Under the pieces are notes generated by a model that ran no database searches, was not told the origin of the DNA, and worked only from the letters and a program-made list of their open reading frames with translations. Source: Chlamydomonas sphaeroides (taxonomy: Eukaryota; Chlorophyta; Chlorophyceae; Chlamydomonadales; Chlamydomonadaceae). Taken from it: a DNA stretch of 64,000 bases. The position numbers were made by a program, and so were the translations under genes. The stretch is from positions 20,279 to 84,278 of the forward strand of contig BDDC01000018.1 of NCBI GenBank assembly GCA_001662425.1. Reading direction: 5' to 3'. Positions 49,852 to 61,300 of the stretch are shown piece by piece; position 1 is the stretch's first letter; every line of letters starts with the position of its first letter.

Positions 49852-50829
49852 TGTGTTCGCCCAACGCTGCCTGGGCACTCGTGTGCGACAAGGTGCTTGG
49901 TAGCACGTAGTAATGTATGATGCAGCGGAAGTAACGGACTACCGCTCTCCTATGCAGCTAGGGCTTTCACCTCGGCGGGCCAACCTCGCGAGCCGTAGCT
50001 TCCACGTTACTTGCGCAGCTATACATGCAATCGCTTGATGCCGAGAACCACTTTCATGCATAGTGACCTCGCTTGGACCCCGCTGGTCCCATGGTTCACC
50101 GCGTTCTCGCCGATCGTGTCCCCGCCGGCCCCCCGGAGCGCCAGGATCACGCTGGCAGCCCCTGCGGGCCTGTCCGGCAAGTCAAGCTTGCAGCCAGACC
50201 CAATCCTCTACAAATGAATTGAAGTCAACCCTCCCGTTATAAAGGGTCCCATCCTCAAGTCGAAAACACCTAACAAAAAACCAACCAACTCGTTCTAGTT
50301 TATCGTAAACCAGCACGCCTCATCCCGCTCCCCGTCTGGTTTGTCCGGTTCCTGACGTTCCCCCATCCATCGGGAATAATCACCCACGTGCCGTGCATGT
50401 GCAGGACACATGCGTGCTGGGCTCGTCTGTGATGCCGCTGTCACAACAGGATGCGTGACTGACGGATCGCGTGATGGTCGTGGACCCGGGTAGCCGAGGC
50501 GTGGGGTCGAGTCTGGGTTCGTGCCGGGTCGTGTGTCGTACGGGCCCGATCGGCTAAGGGCGCTGCCTGCCTGCAGGCAGGCAGCGAACTGGTAGCTTCA
50601 TGAGGTAGCTCTGCATGTCACGCAATGCGGCATGACACCGCTGCCGCGTTCCTGAGAACATACAATGCGACACACAGGTCCTACACCTACAGGTCCGTGC
50701 TAGTGCCACAGCCACGCAGCCAGCCGCAGGGGCAGCAGGCCAGCAGGCCAGCAGGCCAGCAGGCCACCACTTCGCCACGGTGAAGGCGGTCACCAACTGA
50801 TGTAGCCGCCAGCACTGCTACGCCTCAGC
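49852..50829. other. Intergenic region upstream of the RING-FYVE-SYLF gene
   Basis: About 1 kb with no supported gene. It holds the promoter of the RING-FYVE-SYLF gene, a 26-bp perfect palindrome at 50561-50586, and four or five short CCAGCAGG repeats at about 50726-50764. It is less GC-rich than the coding parts. Confidence 0.6.
50561..50586. repeat. 26-bp perfect palindrome
   Basis: CGCTGCCTGCCTG is followed directly by its reverse complement, with no spacer. Confidence 0.9.
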
Positions 50830-50955
50830 TTCATGCCGCACAGCCGCACTCCTGTCACCTTTCATCCCAGACTACACAGGAGATATCGATGAATTCACGT
50901 TCACGCAGGTTACAGATATTCCTCCTTTGACTTCGTTCTAGCTTGTTATAAGCAT
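50830..50955 (+). repeat. Dispersed element, copy 2 (reads on plus strand)
   Basis: Inverted partner of 37437-37600. It lacks the about 25-bp insert of copy 1 and ends exactly at the ATG of the next ORF. Over the shared blocks I count only scattered single-base differences. Confidence 0.8.
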
Positions 50956-51502
50956 GAGGCCGAGCGCCCCCGCTGCTGTCCTGCCCCCGCCGCTTGACCT
51001 CGCCGCCGCCGTCGCCGCCTTGGGAGGTCCCGACCCTGGCTTTTACTTTAGAACCAGCGTGGAAGTAATTGAAGGGTACCTGGCAACCTCAGCGACAGCT
51101 CTTGCTTGTCGCTGCCGCGGCCCCTGCGGCCGTTCGGCCTCGGCCTTGCACAGGCCCGCCGCCGCCTCCCTCGGCCTTCACCTCATCGCAGCTGGCCGCA
51201 GCGCTACGACGTCCTCCATCGCTCCCCACACGCTCGCCGCTGCATGTATCCTCCCCCACCCCTCACACCCCACGCACTCTCCCGCACTGCGCGCCGCCCT
51301 TAAACCTCGCCTCACCACCGAGCCCGCGTGGTGGCGGGCCGGCCGTGGCTACCGGTACCTCACACACCTCGCACACGCCACCCACACACTGGGCGCGCGT
51401 GATGCGCCGGCGGAGGCTGTCCCGCTGCGTCCCACCGTCGCTCCGTGGGCCACTGCAACCGGTACGCGATACTTCCAGGGGCCGGTTTTCTTGCCAGCGT
51501 GA
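50954..51502 (+). CDS. Doubtful ORF or first exon, unknown function
   Basis: An ATG directly after the dispersed element opens 182 codons (MRPSAPAAVLPPPLDLAAAV..., then GFYFRTSVEVIEG). The first 40 residues look like coding sequence; the remainder is compositionally noisy. GAAGG followed by GTACCT near 51073 could be a donor, making 50954-51073 a first exon. A phase-compatible partner is not evident, although 51480-51590 (GFLASVKAGYRAALAYFRFL) looks coding in another phase. A 25-bp stretch around 51045-51070 is nearly repeated on the minus strand at about 59146-59171. I assign no function. Confidence 0.25.
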   Translation: MRPSAPAAVLPPPLDLAAAVAALGGPDPGFYFRTSVEVIEGYLATSATALACRCRGPCGRSASALHRPAAASLGLHLIAAGRSATTSSIAPHTLAAACILPHPSHPTHSPALRAALKPRLTTEPAWWRAGRGYRYLTHLAHATHTLGARDAPAEAVPLRPTVAPWATATGTRYFQGPVFLPA

Positions 51503-52336
51503 AAGCCGGATACCGTGCTGCCTTGGCGTACTTCCGCTTTCTTTGGACGCGAAGACGCAGCCGCCGGCCACCAGCCAGCGGCCCCTACCTGCGCCATGAC
51601 CTCCTGACCTGCGCCACGGCCGGAGCTCGCGCCTCGCGGGCGGGCTGCGATGCTGGACAACGGGGCGTGCAGCGGGTGTCTGTTCCTGAGGTGGCCTGAG
51701 GTGTGCGTTGCGACCGCTGCACGCCCCAGTGAAACTCGCCACGGCACCCAAGCAAGTGTGGCGCACGTTGGCTCGCCCCCGACACGCGCACTCGGCTGCC
51801 GGGCTGGGTGGCCTCTTTTTGGGGCGAGCCATGCACCCATGCGCAGCTGGGGAGGTTTCTAAGCGCACCGTGGCTGGCGTGCGCCTGTCACAACAAGCCG
51901 CGCCCGACGCTCAGTGGGCATCCACGCACTTCCCGCCCCCACCCCTTGCCGGCGCGCCTGCCGCCCACACGCCCGCTGCCGCCTGCGTCTTGGCGCAAGC
52001 CCTGGCCTTGTTCTATTTGCCGGGTTACAGCGCTGAATAGCTTCGCAGCAGCCGCTGCGTGTGCCGTTCACGTAGCCAGCGAGCACCCGGGCCCTGCACG
52101 CGGAGGATCCGCCGCTCACGATCAGCATCCATCCACCGCGGCTGCTCTCTGCTCCGTAGCATGAACTGCCCGCCTGCCTGCTCCCCCTGCTGCGGTATGT
52201 CCGCAGCTGCATTCCTTCCTTCCCTGCTTCCCTGAGCGTCGCTTAGCGCTGCTCTCCCCTCACGCCGCCTCATCAACCCCTGCACACACATGCGCCTGCC
52301 TGTGAGGGTCGGCTCCTCCTAACGCCGGCGGGGCCG
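51503..52336. other. Intergenic region downstream of exportin-4
   Basis: Between the doubtful ORF and the 3' end of exportin-4. No supported gene. It contains the candidate exportin-4 polyadenylation signal at 52025-52029. Confidence 0.5.
52025..52029 (-). terminator. Candidate TGTAA polyadenylation signal of exportin-4
   Basis: TGTAA on the minus strand (TTACA on plus), about 308 bp beyond the stop codon. Such a 3' UTR is plausible for a green alga. Confidence 0.45.
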
Positions 52337-55300
52337 TCACCGCACCCGCATCAGCCCCCTCAGCTCCGCCACCACGCCGCACAGCCGCTCCCGAAACGCC
52401 CTCCGGCTGAGGCGGCTGAGGTCCATGCAGCGAGGGTCCAGGCCAAGGCTAGCGGCAGCGGCGTTGGCGGCGGCGGCGGTGGAGGGATCGGCAGCCTCGG
52501 GGGCGACCAGCTTGGTGAGCGCGGAGCCAGCCTGGGCCGACACGCGGGGGTCCAACGACTGCGGAGAAGCGGCAGGAAACGTTTGCAGCAACCGTTGGCG
52601 AAAGAGCGGGGACACGTGTCACCCACCCCATGCCCGTCCTCGACCGCTGGACCCTGCACGCCGCCCGCGGGGCCTCTCTCCGGTCGTCGCCTGGTGCACG
52701 TACCCTGCTGCCTCCCTCCCTCCCTCCCTCCCTCCCCGCCCGCCCCCACCTGCATGAGCGCCCCCGCCACCGCCCCGAAGGCGCCCGGGTCCGCCTGCAT
52801 CAGCGGCAGCAGCCCGTCCCCCGCCAGCTCCACCACGTCGGGCCCGCACTCGCCCAGCAGGATGATCTGGCAGGGGGCGGCCGCGGCGGCGTCAGGCGCC
52901 CGCAAGCGATACGGCAGCTGCACGCCAGCCCCCTTCCTCGGTGGCGCCCACAACACCACCGCGGGAGCCAAGCAGTCCACGCCTGACGCTCCAAGCTGCT
53001 CGCGCCCCTGCCCTCCCCAGGCCTGACCCACCTCGAGCAGCAGCCGCACCAGGTACGGCGCCAGCGGCCCCCCGCCCGCCGCCGGGGGTGCGCTCTGGGC
53101 GCTGAAGCCGCGGCCGCCATTCATAAGCGACTGGTGGTGCCAGTTGGCCAGGCCTGGCAGGGGGCGAGGCAGGCGAGACGTGCTTGGGGCCTTGGGATAG
53201 CCAGGGCCTGGAGCCGCCGTGGCGGCAGGGGCAGCAGGCGGGCTGGAGATGTGGCCCTCGGACTCGCCCCACACCTGTGATGCCCTCCAGCGCCGACTGG
53301 ACCACGACGCCATCGAAGCGCCCCGCAGAAGACGACCCCGGACCAGAAACACGGCCGTCGGGCGCCTGGCCGGGCGGCGGCGCGGGCGGGGCGGTGCCTC
53401 CCCGGGCGCCGGCCTCCAGACACCCGAGCAACGAGGCGAAGTGGGGCGGTGGCAGAGCCACCACCTGGGGGTGTGTGTGGGGGGGAGGGGGCGGGCAGGA
53501 AACTCAGCGCGGGCCCAGGCTGACGTGCGGGCACGGCCCATCCCACCACTCCCCTCTCCAGGCAAGAAACGCAACCCGCCAGCATCAGCCACGGCCCCTG
53601 CCTCTCCCTCGCGGCGCGCACAGGTCCCGGTATGTCACGACAGTCATGCCATCTCCCCCCCAACGGCGCTCCTCCCATCTGCCGCCCACCGCTCCCCTGC
53701 CTCCCTCCCTGCCTCCCTCACCGCGTGAGGGTGCACCTCGGTCATGTAGGCCAGCAGCCCGAACAGCAGCCGCGCCACCTTGCCGCCCGCGCCGCCGCCG
53801 CCGCCCGCGCCCGTGCCCGCGGCGGTGGCGGCGGCCAGCAGCTCGGGCGTCAGCAGCGGCAGCAGCGTGTCGAGGCCGGCCAGCACCACCTGGGGGCGGG
53901 GAAGGGGACGGGAACGGGGAGGGAGGGCGCGGCAAGGAGGGGATGGTGCACCAGGCCACAGCCACAGCAGGCGGCCGCGAATGCTGGCCCCGGCATACCG
54001 TCTGCTGCCGTGGCCGCCCAGCGGCGCCCTCCTGCTGCACCCAGACGCCCACCTGCGCCACGCCGGACTCGGGCTCCGCGCTGCCGCCTGCCTGGCCGGG
54101 CCCCCCCTGCGGCCCTCCCCGGGGCGTGCCCATGCCGCCCATGGCCGCCGAGTGCGGCGTGGAGCCGGCGCTGCTGGCCCAGCCGTCAGAAGCGGCGGCG
54201 GCCAGTGCCACGTCGCGCTGCGGCCAGGGCCAGGTCGGCACGGCGGAAGGGCGGAAGGGCACATGGGGATGAGGGAGGGCGACGGGGCTTGGGGCAAGAA
54301 GGAAACCCGCGGTCAGAGTTGGGCCCGGGAGCTGGGGATCCATGGAGAGCGCGGCGGGAGGCGCGCTCGTCGCTTCTTCAGTCGCGCTGCCCCTCCCTTC
54401 CAACCTGCGTGATGTGGGTCAGCAGCTGCAGCAGCGCCTTGAGCTCGCGCGCCGCGTCGGCAGAGGCGTCCTCTCGCAGGGCGGCGGCGCCTGCGGGGTT
54501 GGAGGGACGCAGGGTTTGGCAGGGACGCGGTGGAGCAGCGAGGGGCAGCTAGCTTGCAACCCTGGCAAGCAGGCAGCTAGGTACGGGTGCGGGGCTCTGG
54601 CCTAGGCCCTTGGCGCATCATCAGTCAAGGCAGGAACCGGCTCTGTCTGCACGCGTGGTTCGGCTCCGTCTTCCTCGCGCACCTGCCGCCGTGACGCCGC
54701 CCTCGTCTTCTCGTGGCCTCTTGGCGCGTCCCGCCCCAGCCGGCCTCCTCTTGGCCATGGTGGCAGCGACCGACACGGTCGCGGAGCGGCCCTGAGGGCG
54801 GTGGGAGGGTACAGACCGAGGGGGTAGCGAACTAGTCATTCGCGAACCGAGCCGGCGGTGGGAGGGGTGTGCGGTGCTGGGATGGTGAGCGCGCTGACTC
54901 TACGTTGAAGCCGGTGGGAGAGCGGCGCAGCGTGGGTCGCAGCGGCGGTGGGGCCGCATGGCACTGAGCACGGCCATCAGGGAGGACACGCCACCTGCGC
55001 CACATGGCTAAGGGCGCTTGCTCTTGTTGCTTAGCCCAGGGGACGCCTCTGCGGCGCTCCACCCGAGCCTCCTCCCGACGCACCTGTCTGTATTGCTTCA
55101 GCAGTTCCAGCACCCACGCCATGAGCGCGCCCGCAGCGTCGGGCTGGGGTTGGGCGGTACAAAAATGGGTACAGGTTGCGAGAGCAGTGGCGAAGGCCTC
55201 AGTGCAGGCACCATTGGGCGGGGACAGGCGACGGCAGCATGCGCGCTGGCGCTGTGCACGCGACCGGCAGCTGGCCCCGCAAGGCGCAGGCAGGGCGGGG

Positions 55301-58300
55301 CCGGCATTTCAGCGAGGAAGGAACCTACTGCGAGGCGCCGGCCGGCTGCGTGCACGTCGCGACCGGCTACGCTACCCAGCTCCGCGGCTGCTGGCCGCCC
55401 CAGCCCCTGCGCCCCCTCACCGCCAGGTAGCCCACGTGCTGCTCCACCACCGCCGCCGCCAGCTTGAGCAGCGGCGCCGACACCCGGGGGTCCTCGCCGC
55501 CGCCGCCGCGCTGCAGCGCCAGCAGCGGGCCTAGCAGCTCCGACAGCAGCGCCCAGCCGGCGGCGCGGGCCTGGGGCCCGGCGGCGGCGGCGCCGCGGCA
55601 GGCGCCGCCGCGCAGCACCTGCGTGAGCAACGGGGCAGCTCAGACAGCTGCCGCCACTGCGCCGCATGATGCCATGAAGTCACCACAACACAGCACTGCC
55701 CAACACTGTCCTTCCCGCATCCCCACAACCCAGCACTGGCCAACACTGTCCCTTTTCTCGTCCCCACAACCCAGCACTGCCCAGCATTGTCCCTTCTCCC
55801 ATCGCCACGACCCAACACTGCCCCTCTCCCCATCCCCTTTGCCCCCCACCTCGCCACCTCTCAAACCCCCAACTCGCCACCTCTCTACCCATCAAACACC
55901 CCACCTCGAGCATCCCCGCCAGCGCCGCCGCTACGTCGGCCCGCGACACCAGCTGCGCCAGGTCGGGCCGGCAGGCGAGCGCCCGGACCTGCCGCAGGGA
56001 GGGAGTGGGAGGTATATCCTTAGTGTTACAGTACGAACGCGCCGGCAATCTCCGAACCAGGGGCTTGCGGGAGTGGCAGAGTGTGGGCGAGTCGGCCAGG
56101 TGGGTGGTGATGCTGGCGATGCATGGACCGTGAAGCTGTGTAGCCCTCACGACCGGAGTGCGGCGACGGGGGCCTAGCCACGCCCCGCACGCCTCACCTC
56201 TGCCGCCGTGTGTCCGAGCAGCTGCGTGAGGTAGGCGCCGCCGGCCGTGGAGGCGGCGGCGGCGGCGGCGGCAGAGGAGGGCCCGGGCCCCGCGGCGGAG
56301 AGCTCGGGAGCGGGCTGGTCGGCTGAGGGCAGCCCGCACGCCGCATGCGCCAGGCACTGCGAGGGGCAGGCAGGGCAGGGCAGGCGGTGGGAGCTCGCCG
56401 TGGTTGTGGCAAGGCCCGGTGACGATGAACGCGGCCGAGGCGATGCGCCGGTGTCGGTGCGGCGGCGCCCTCCACACCCTATCTCGCCGCGGCCCCACCT
56501 GCGCCAGCCACCGCTGCAGCTTTGGCGCCAGCCCCTCGCTCAGCTGCGGCCGGCGCGCCGCGAAGGCGCCGCACAGCTCCGCCCACGCGGGGGACGCCTC
56601 CAGCAGGCAGGCGCACAGGGGCCGGCGCCGCGTGAGCACCGGCAGCAGCTGCGTGCAGACCTGGGCGCACAGGAAGCAGGGGCCGGGCGCGGGCGGAGCG
56701 CGGTCAGGGCACGCGGCGACGCACCTGACACGTGCCAACACGCCGGCTGCGAGGGCGCGCAGTCGGGCTGTGCCCTCGGCCCCATGACCCATCCCTCGAC
56801 TCCAGCCGCCTGCCTAGGACTCCGCGGTGTTGGTCGGCAGCACCGGCTCAGCACGTGCGATGCAGACGCTCTCCAGTCACAGGCCGGTGTCGCGTCCAAG
56901 GGCCCCCGGCTCGCTCACCGCGCCGTGCAGCTTGGGCTCGCCCGGGAAGGCCACCAGGCAGGTGGTCGCCAACCGCGCCAGGCCGTCCGCCACCATCTCC
57001 GCCCGCCCTCCTCGGCTGCCGTAGTCCGATGCCAAGGGCGCCGGCAGCGATTCGGCCTCGGCCTCCTCCGGGAGCAGGTAGGTGTCCGCCCAGCGGGACA
57101 TCGACCACACGATGACCTCCATGAGCCTGTTGGAGAGCGGGCGGCGAGCAAGTGGTTCAGAAGGTGGGACTCAAGTAAACACGACCCGCGCGGCGAGAAA
57201 GTGGCTGTGGCTGTGGCTGTGGTTGGAGCGGGTTGAGGTTTGGGCAGGGTTTGGGCGGGTTCAAGCGGGATGGGGGGCCGGTGTTTGGACGGGGCTGGGG
57301 TGGGGTTTGGGCGGGGCTTGGGAGCAAGTAAGTTGGTAAGAGGATGTGTTGCCGTGTGAACAGCAGACCACACAGCGCAGCCCGGGGGCGGGGGCGGGGT
57401 TGGAGAGGAGGGGGCAGGGTGGGGCAGGGCCTTGTTTGACGAGTGCGGAGGCCATTCAGCATACGTGGGGCCATGGTTGGGGCAGGTCCAGGTTGGTTTG
57501 ATATGGCTTGGTTTGAGTTGATCGGACTGGACGACGTGTGGGTAGGAAATTAGTGGCAAGAGGATGTGTCGCCGTGTGAATAGCATATCACAGAGCGCAA
57601 TTGCACTGACGGCGAGGGCGCAGGTCGTTCAGCACGATGACCCTTGCGCCTTGCGCCGGACTAACAGCCCTGCCCGCCCACCCTGCCCGGCCCCCGCCGC
57701 CCGCCAGCCGCCCACCTCGGACTAAGCACACCCGCCACGCTCTCCCCCAGCGGCAGCGCCATCACCGACAGCAGCGCCACCGTCAGCTCCTGCACCGCGT
57801 CCACCGCGTCGCTGCCGCCCGCCATGGCCAGCGTGAGCGACAGCGGCATGAGCGGGGTCTCGCCTGGGGTTCGTGGCAGGGTGGGGACGGCGACGGTCAT
57901 GGCCACGCCGCAGCGCCCTGGCGTGGCGTGTCCCTCGGCGCCGGTAAGAAGCCGGGACAACCTCCTTCGGCCCATGGAGCCTGGCGCTGGCAGCCTTGGC
58001 CGCTGCCGCTGCCCCTTCCCTGCCCGGCCACCCACCTGCGCCGCTGTCCGCGAGGCAGTGTGCGGCCATGCGCGTCAGCCAGCACAGCTGCTCCAGGGCC
58101 ACGGCCCAGCCGCTGGAGCCGCGGCTGGGGCCGCCGGGCCATAGGAACATCATCACCTGGCCCTGCGGGGCGGCGGAACGGCGTGGGCAGGTGCGCTGCG
58201 CGGCATGCGGCAGCGCGCAGCAGGTGCTGCCAGCCTGGCCTGGCCGGGCTTTGCTGGGTGCACCTACGAGACCTGGAGGTCCTGCACCTTGCCGCTCGCC

Positions 58301-61300
58301 GCCCCCCGCCAGGTGCGCACCTGTGTGGTCTCCAGCGCCGCCGCCAGTATGGGAAAGGTGGCGGCGGGCGCGGCCCGGGCCAGCGCCGCGGCCTCGGCCA
58401 TGCGCGCGTCCTCCGCCTCCGCCTCGGCCTCCTCGTTGTGGGCCTCAACCTGCGGGGCCGAGAGACAGCGGATGCACGCCTTTTGGTCCAACGTGGGTGC
58501 ACAGCCGGACGTGCCCAGCTGCGCGCCCGGCCCAACCGCAGCCCGCCCCGTTCCCTGTTGGGTCCTGGGGCTGCGACAGCTGGGGCGGGGTCGGAATGCG
58601 ATCGCGCCCCCGGACCTGCGGGAATCGCTCGCCTTCGGCGGCGTCCGTGCAGCGACCATGCGACCGCGCCCTGTGGTTTGCCATGCACACGGCAACACAC
58701 CCTCCCGCCAGCCTGCCTGCCCGCCTCCCTACAAGCCCCTGCCCCCAAAGCTCACGTCGCCTTCGTCGCCCTGCTCCTCCTCGACCCACGCCGCCGCCAG
58801 GGCCGACACCAGGAGACCTCCAAATACCTTGGTCGCGCCGTCAGCCAGACCCGGCAGCGAGGGCGGCCCCAGCGCGCCAACGCTGAGCGGCAGCGCCACA
58901 GGGTTGGGGCTGTCGCGCTGCACCAGCAGCGCCCAGGCCTGGGGGAGGGTTGTGCGGTGATGGCATGCTGAGCGCGCTGGCTCAAGCTCGCTAGGCTAAG
59001 CCCGGTGGCGGTAAATGGCGCCATCCGGTTTCCTGGTTGTCACCTGGGCGCTGCACCAGCAGCGCCCGGGCCTGGCGGAGGAAGCGGGCGAGAGGCATGC
59101 CACGGGTGGAGAGGTGGCGAGGACGGTGAACCAGCGGGCGAGGGCGCCGACTTCCACGCTAGTTCTACAGTAACAGGGCGCCGGGCGCTGTGCTCTCGAG
59201 GCAGCAGCAGAGGCACGTGCCGCTGAGCGGGGCCGTGGCTGGGCAGCACGGCGGCGGCAATTGGGCCCAGGCGGGTGCAGGCGTGTTGCTGGATGCGGCG
59301 GCAAGGGCCGGCGCGCTCAGAGCGTGGCGTGCCCCGGCGCCGCTCCCCCTGCCCTGCCCTGCCCTGCCCTGCCCTGCCCTGCCCTGCCCTGCCCTGCCCT
59401 GCCCTGCCCTGCNNNNNNNNNNNNNNNNNNNNNNNNNNNNNNNNNNNNNNNNNNNNNNNNNNNNNNNNNNNNNNNNNNNNNNNNNNNNNNNNNNNNNNNN
59501 NNNNNNNNNNNNNNNNNNNNNNNNNNNNNNNNNNNNNNNNNNNNNNNNNNNNNNNNNNNNNNNNNNNNNNNNNNNNNNNNNNNNNNNNNNNNNNNNNNNN
59601 NNNNNNNNNNNNNNNNNNNNNNNNNNNNNNNNNNNNNNNNNNNNNNNNNNNNNNNNNNNNNNNNNNNNNNNNNNNNNNNNNNNNNNNNNNNNNNNNNNNN
59701 NNNNNNNNNNNNNNNNNNNNNNNNNNNNNNNNNNNNNNNNNNNNNNNNNNNNNNNNNNNNNNNNNNNNNNNNNNNNNNNNNNNNNNNNNNNNNNNNNNNN
59801 NNNNNNNNNNNNNNNNNNNNNNNNNNNNGCCCCGCGCCGGTGGGGCGGGGTCGGAATGCGTACGGGCCCGCGGACCTGCGGGAGCCGCTCGCCTTCGGCG
59901 GCGTTCGTGCAACTGCGCTCTGTGATTTGCTCTTCACACAGCGACACATCCTCCTGCCAATACTTCCCCCGCCCACCTCGACCAGCATATCACGGCACTC
60001 CACCACCCACTGCTCCAGCGAGGCGGCGGGCGCCTGCGCAGAGATGCGCACCACCTCCAGCGTCAGCTCCTGCGGGCCGGCAACAGCAGCGGCGGCAGCA
60101 GGCAGGCAGGCAACAACACAAGCGCCGCCGTCAGGGCCCTCAGCGGCGTCGCAGACAACAGCCGGCTGGGCCGAGCCCTGCCACAGACACACGCATGCCA
60201 GCCCCCTCCTCACGTGCAGCAGCGTCAGGAAGCTGCCGCCGGGGCCCTCGGCGCCGCCGGCCTGGCCCGCCCTCGCCGCCGCCATCACGTCGGTTCCGGC
60301 CATCTCCAGCAGCAGGGGCGGGTGGGCCGCGGCCAGCGCCAGCAGCGCCCTGCGTTGGAGGCGAGGGGCGGCAGCGCGACGGCGGTCGGCGCCCTACCCC
60401 ACCAGCTGCCCGGGCCGCGCCAGGCTCGAGACACGACTCGTGCCGCGCGGCCAGCATCCTCGGGGCGCTTGCACGGCTTCTTGCGCCCTCCTCCATGGGT
60501 CCCCAGGCCATCCCTGCGCTGCCCCCACGTGCGCTGCCTGGCCAAAGCTCCGCCTGGCCAAACCAAGCCAGGCTCCCGGCCGCCCCCGCCCGCCGCAAAC
60601 GCCCGCAGCGGCTGCAGCCGCTCACTTGCACGCCTCCCATAGCGGCTCCTCGTCGCCCGCCGCCGCGGCCGCCACCGCCTTGGCCGGTTCCGCAATCCAG
60701 GCCACCACGCAGCGCAGCACGGCTCGGAGATAGGCACCGCGCACGCCGCCGCCGCGGCTGGTCAGCACGTCGGCGCCTGCAGTGGACGAGAGGGCCGGCG
60801 GCAAAGGGCACAGGCGCTGAAAGCCTCCGACGCGCCCGCCGCGCTAGCATTTGGTGCCCAGGGGGCTAAGGTCCGGCCCGTAACGCAGCCTCCATCGCAG
60901 CCCTTATCCCACCCGTCGCTGACAACCAAGCTCCAACCAAATTCCATCGCCTGCACCTCCCTTCGCACCTGCCCCAAGGCCCACCTGCATCCCAACACCA
61001 GCCCCACGCACCCTCGCGCGGAAACACGTCCGCAGACAGGCTGCTGAGCGCCACAACCACGCCCCGAGCCCGGGCCACCAGCTCCACCGCCGCCGCCGGC
61101 GCGCCCGGCGCCGCCGCAGCCGCCGTCAGCTGCCCTAGCAGCGCCGCCACCCAGTCCAAGGTATCGGGCGCAAGCAGCAGCGAGGCCCAGTCGGCGCCGG
61201 CCGACGGCGCCGTCGCAGCGGCGGCGCCGCCGCTGGGGCGCGCGATCGCCAGGGCGTTGAAGGGCCCTAGCGAGCAGCGGCGGAAGTCCCACGCCAGCAC

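Noticed and set aside
59190..60869. Open frames crossing the run of N
   Set aside because: They exist only because N is read as open. They are artefacts of the gap.
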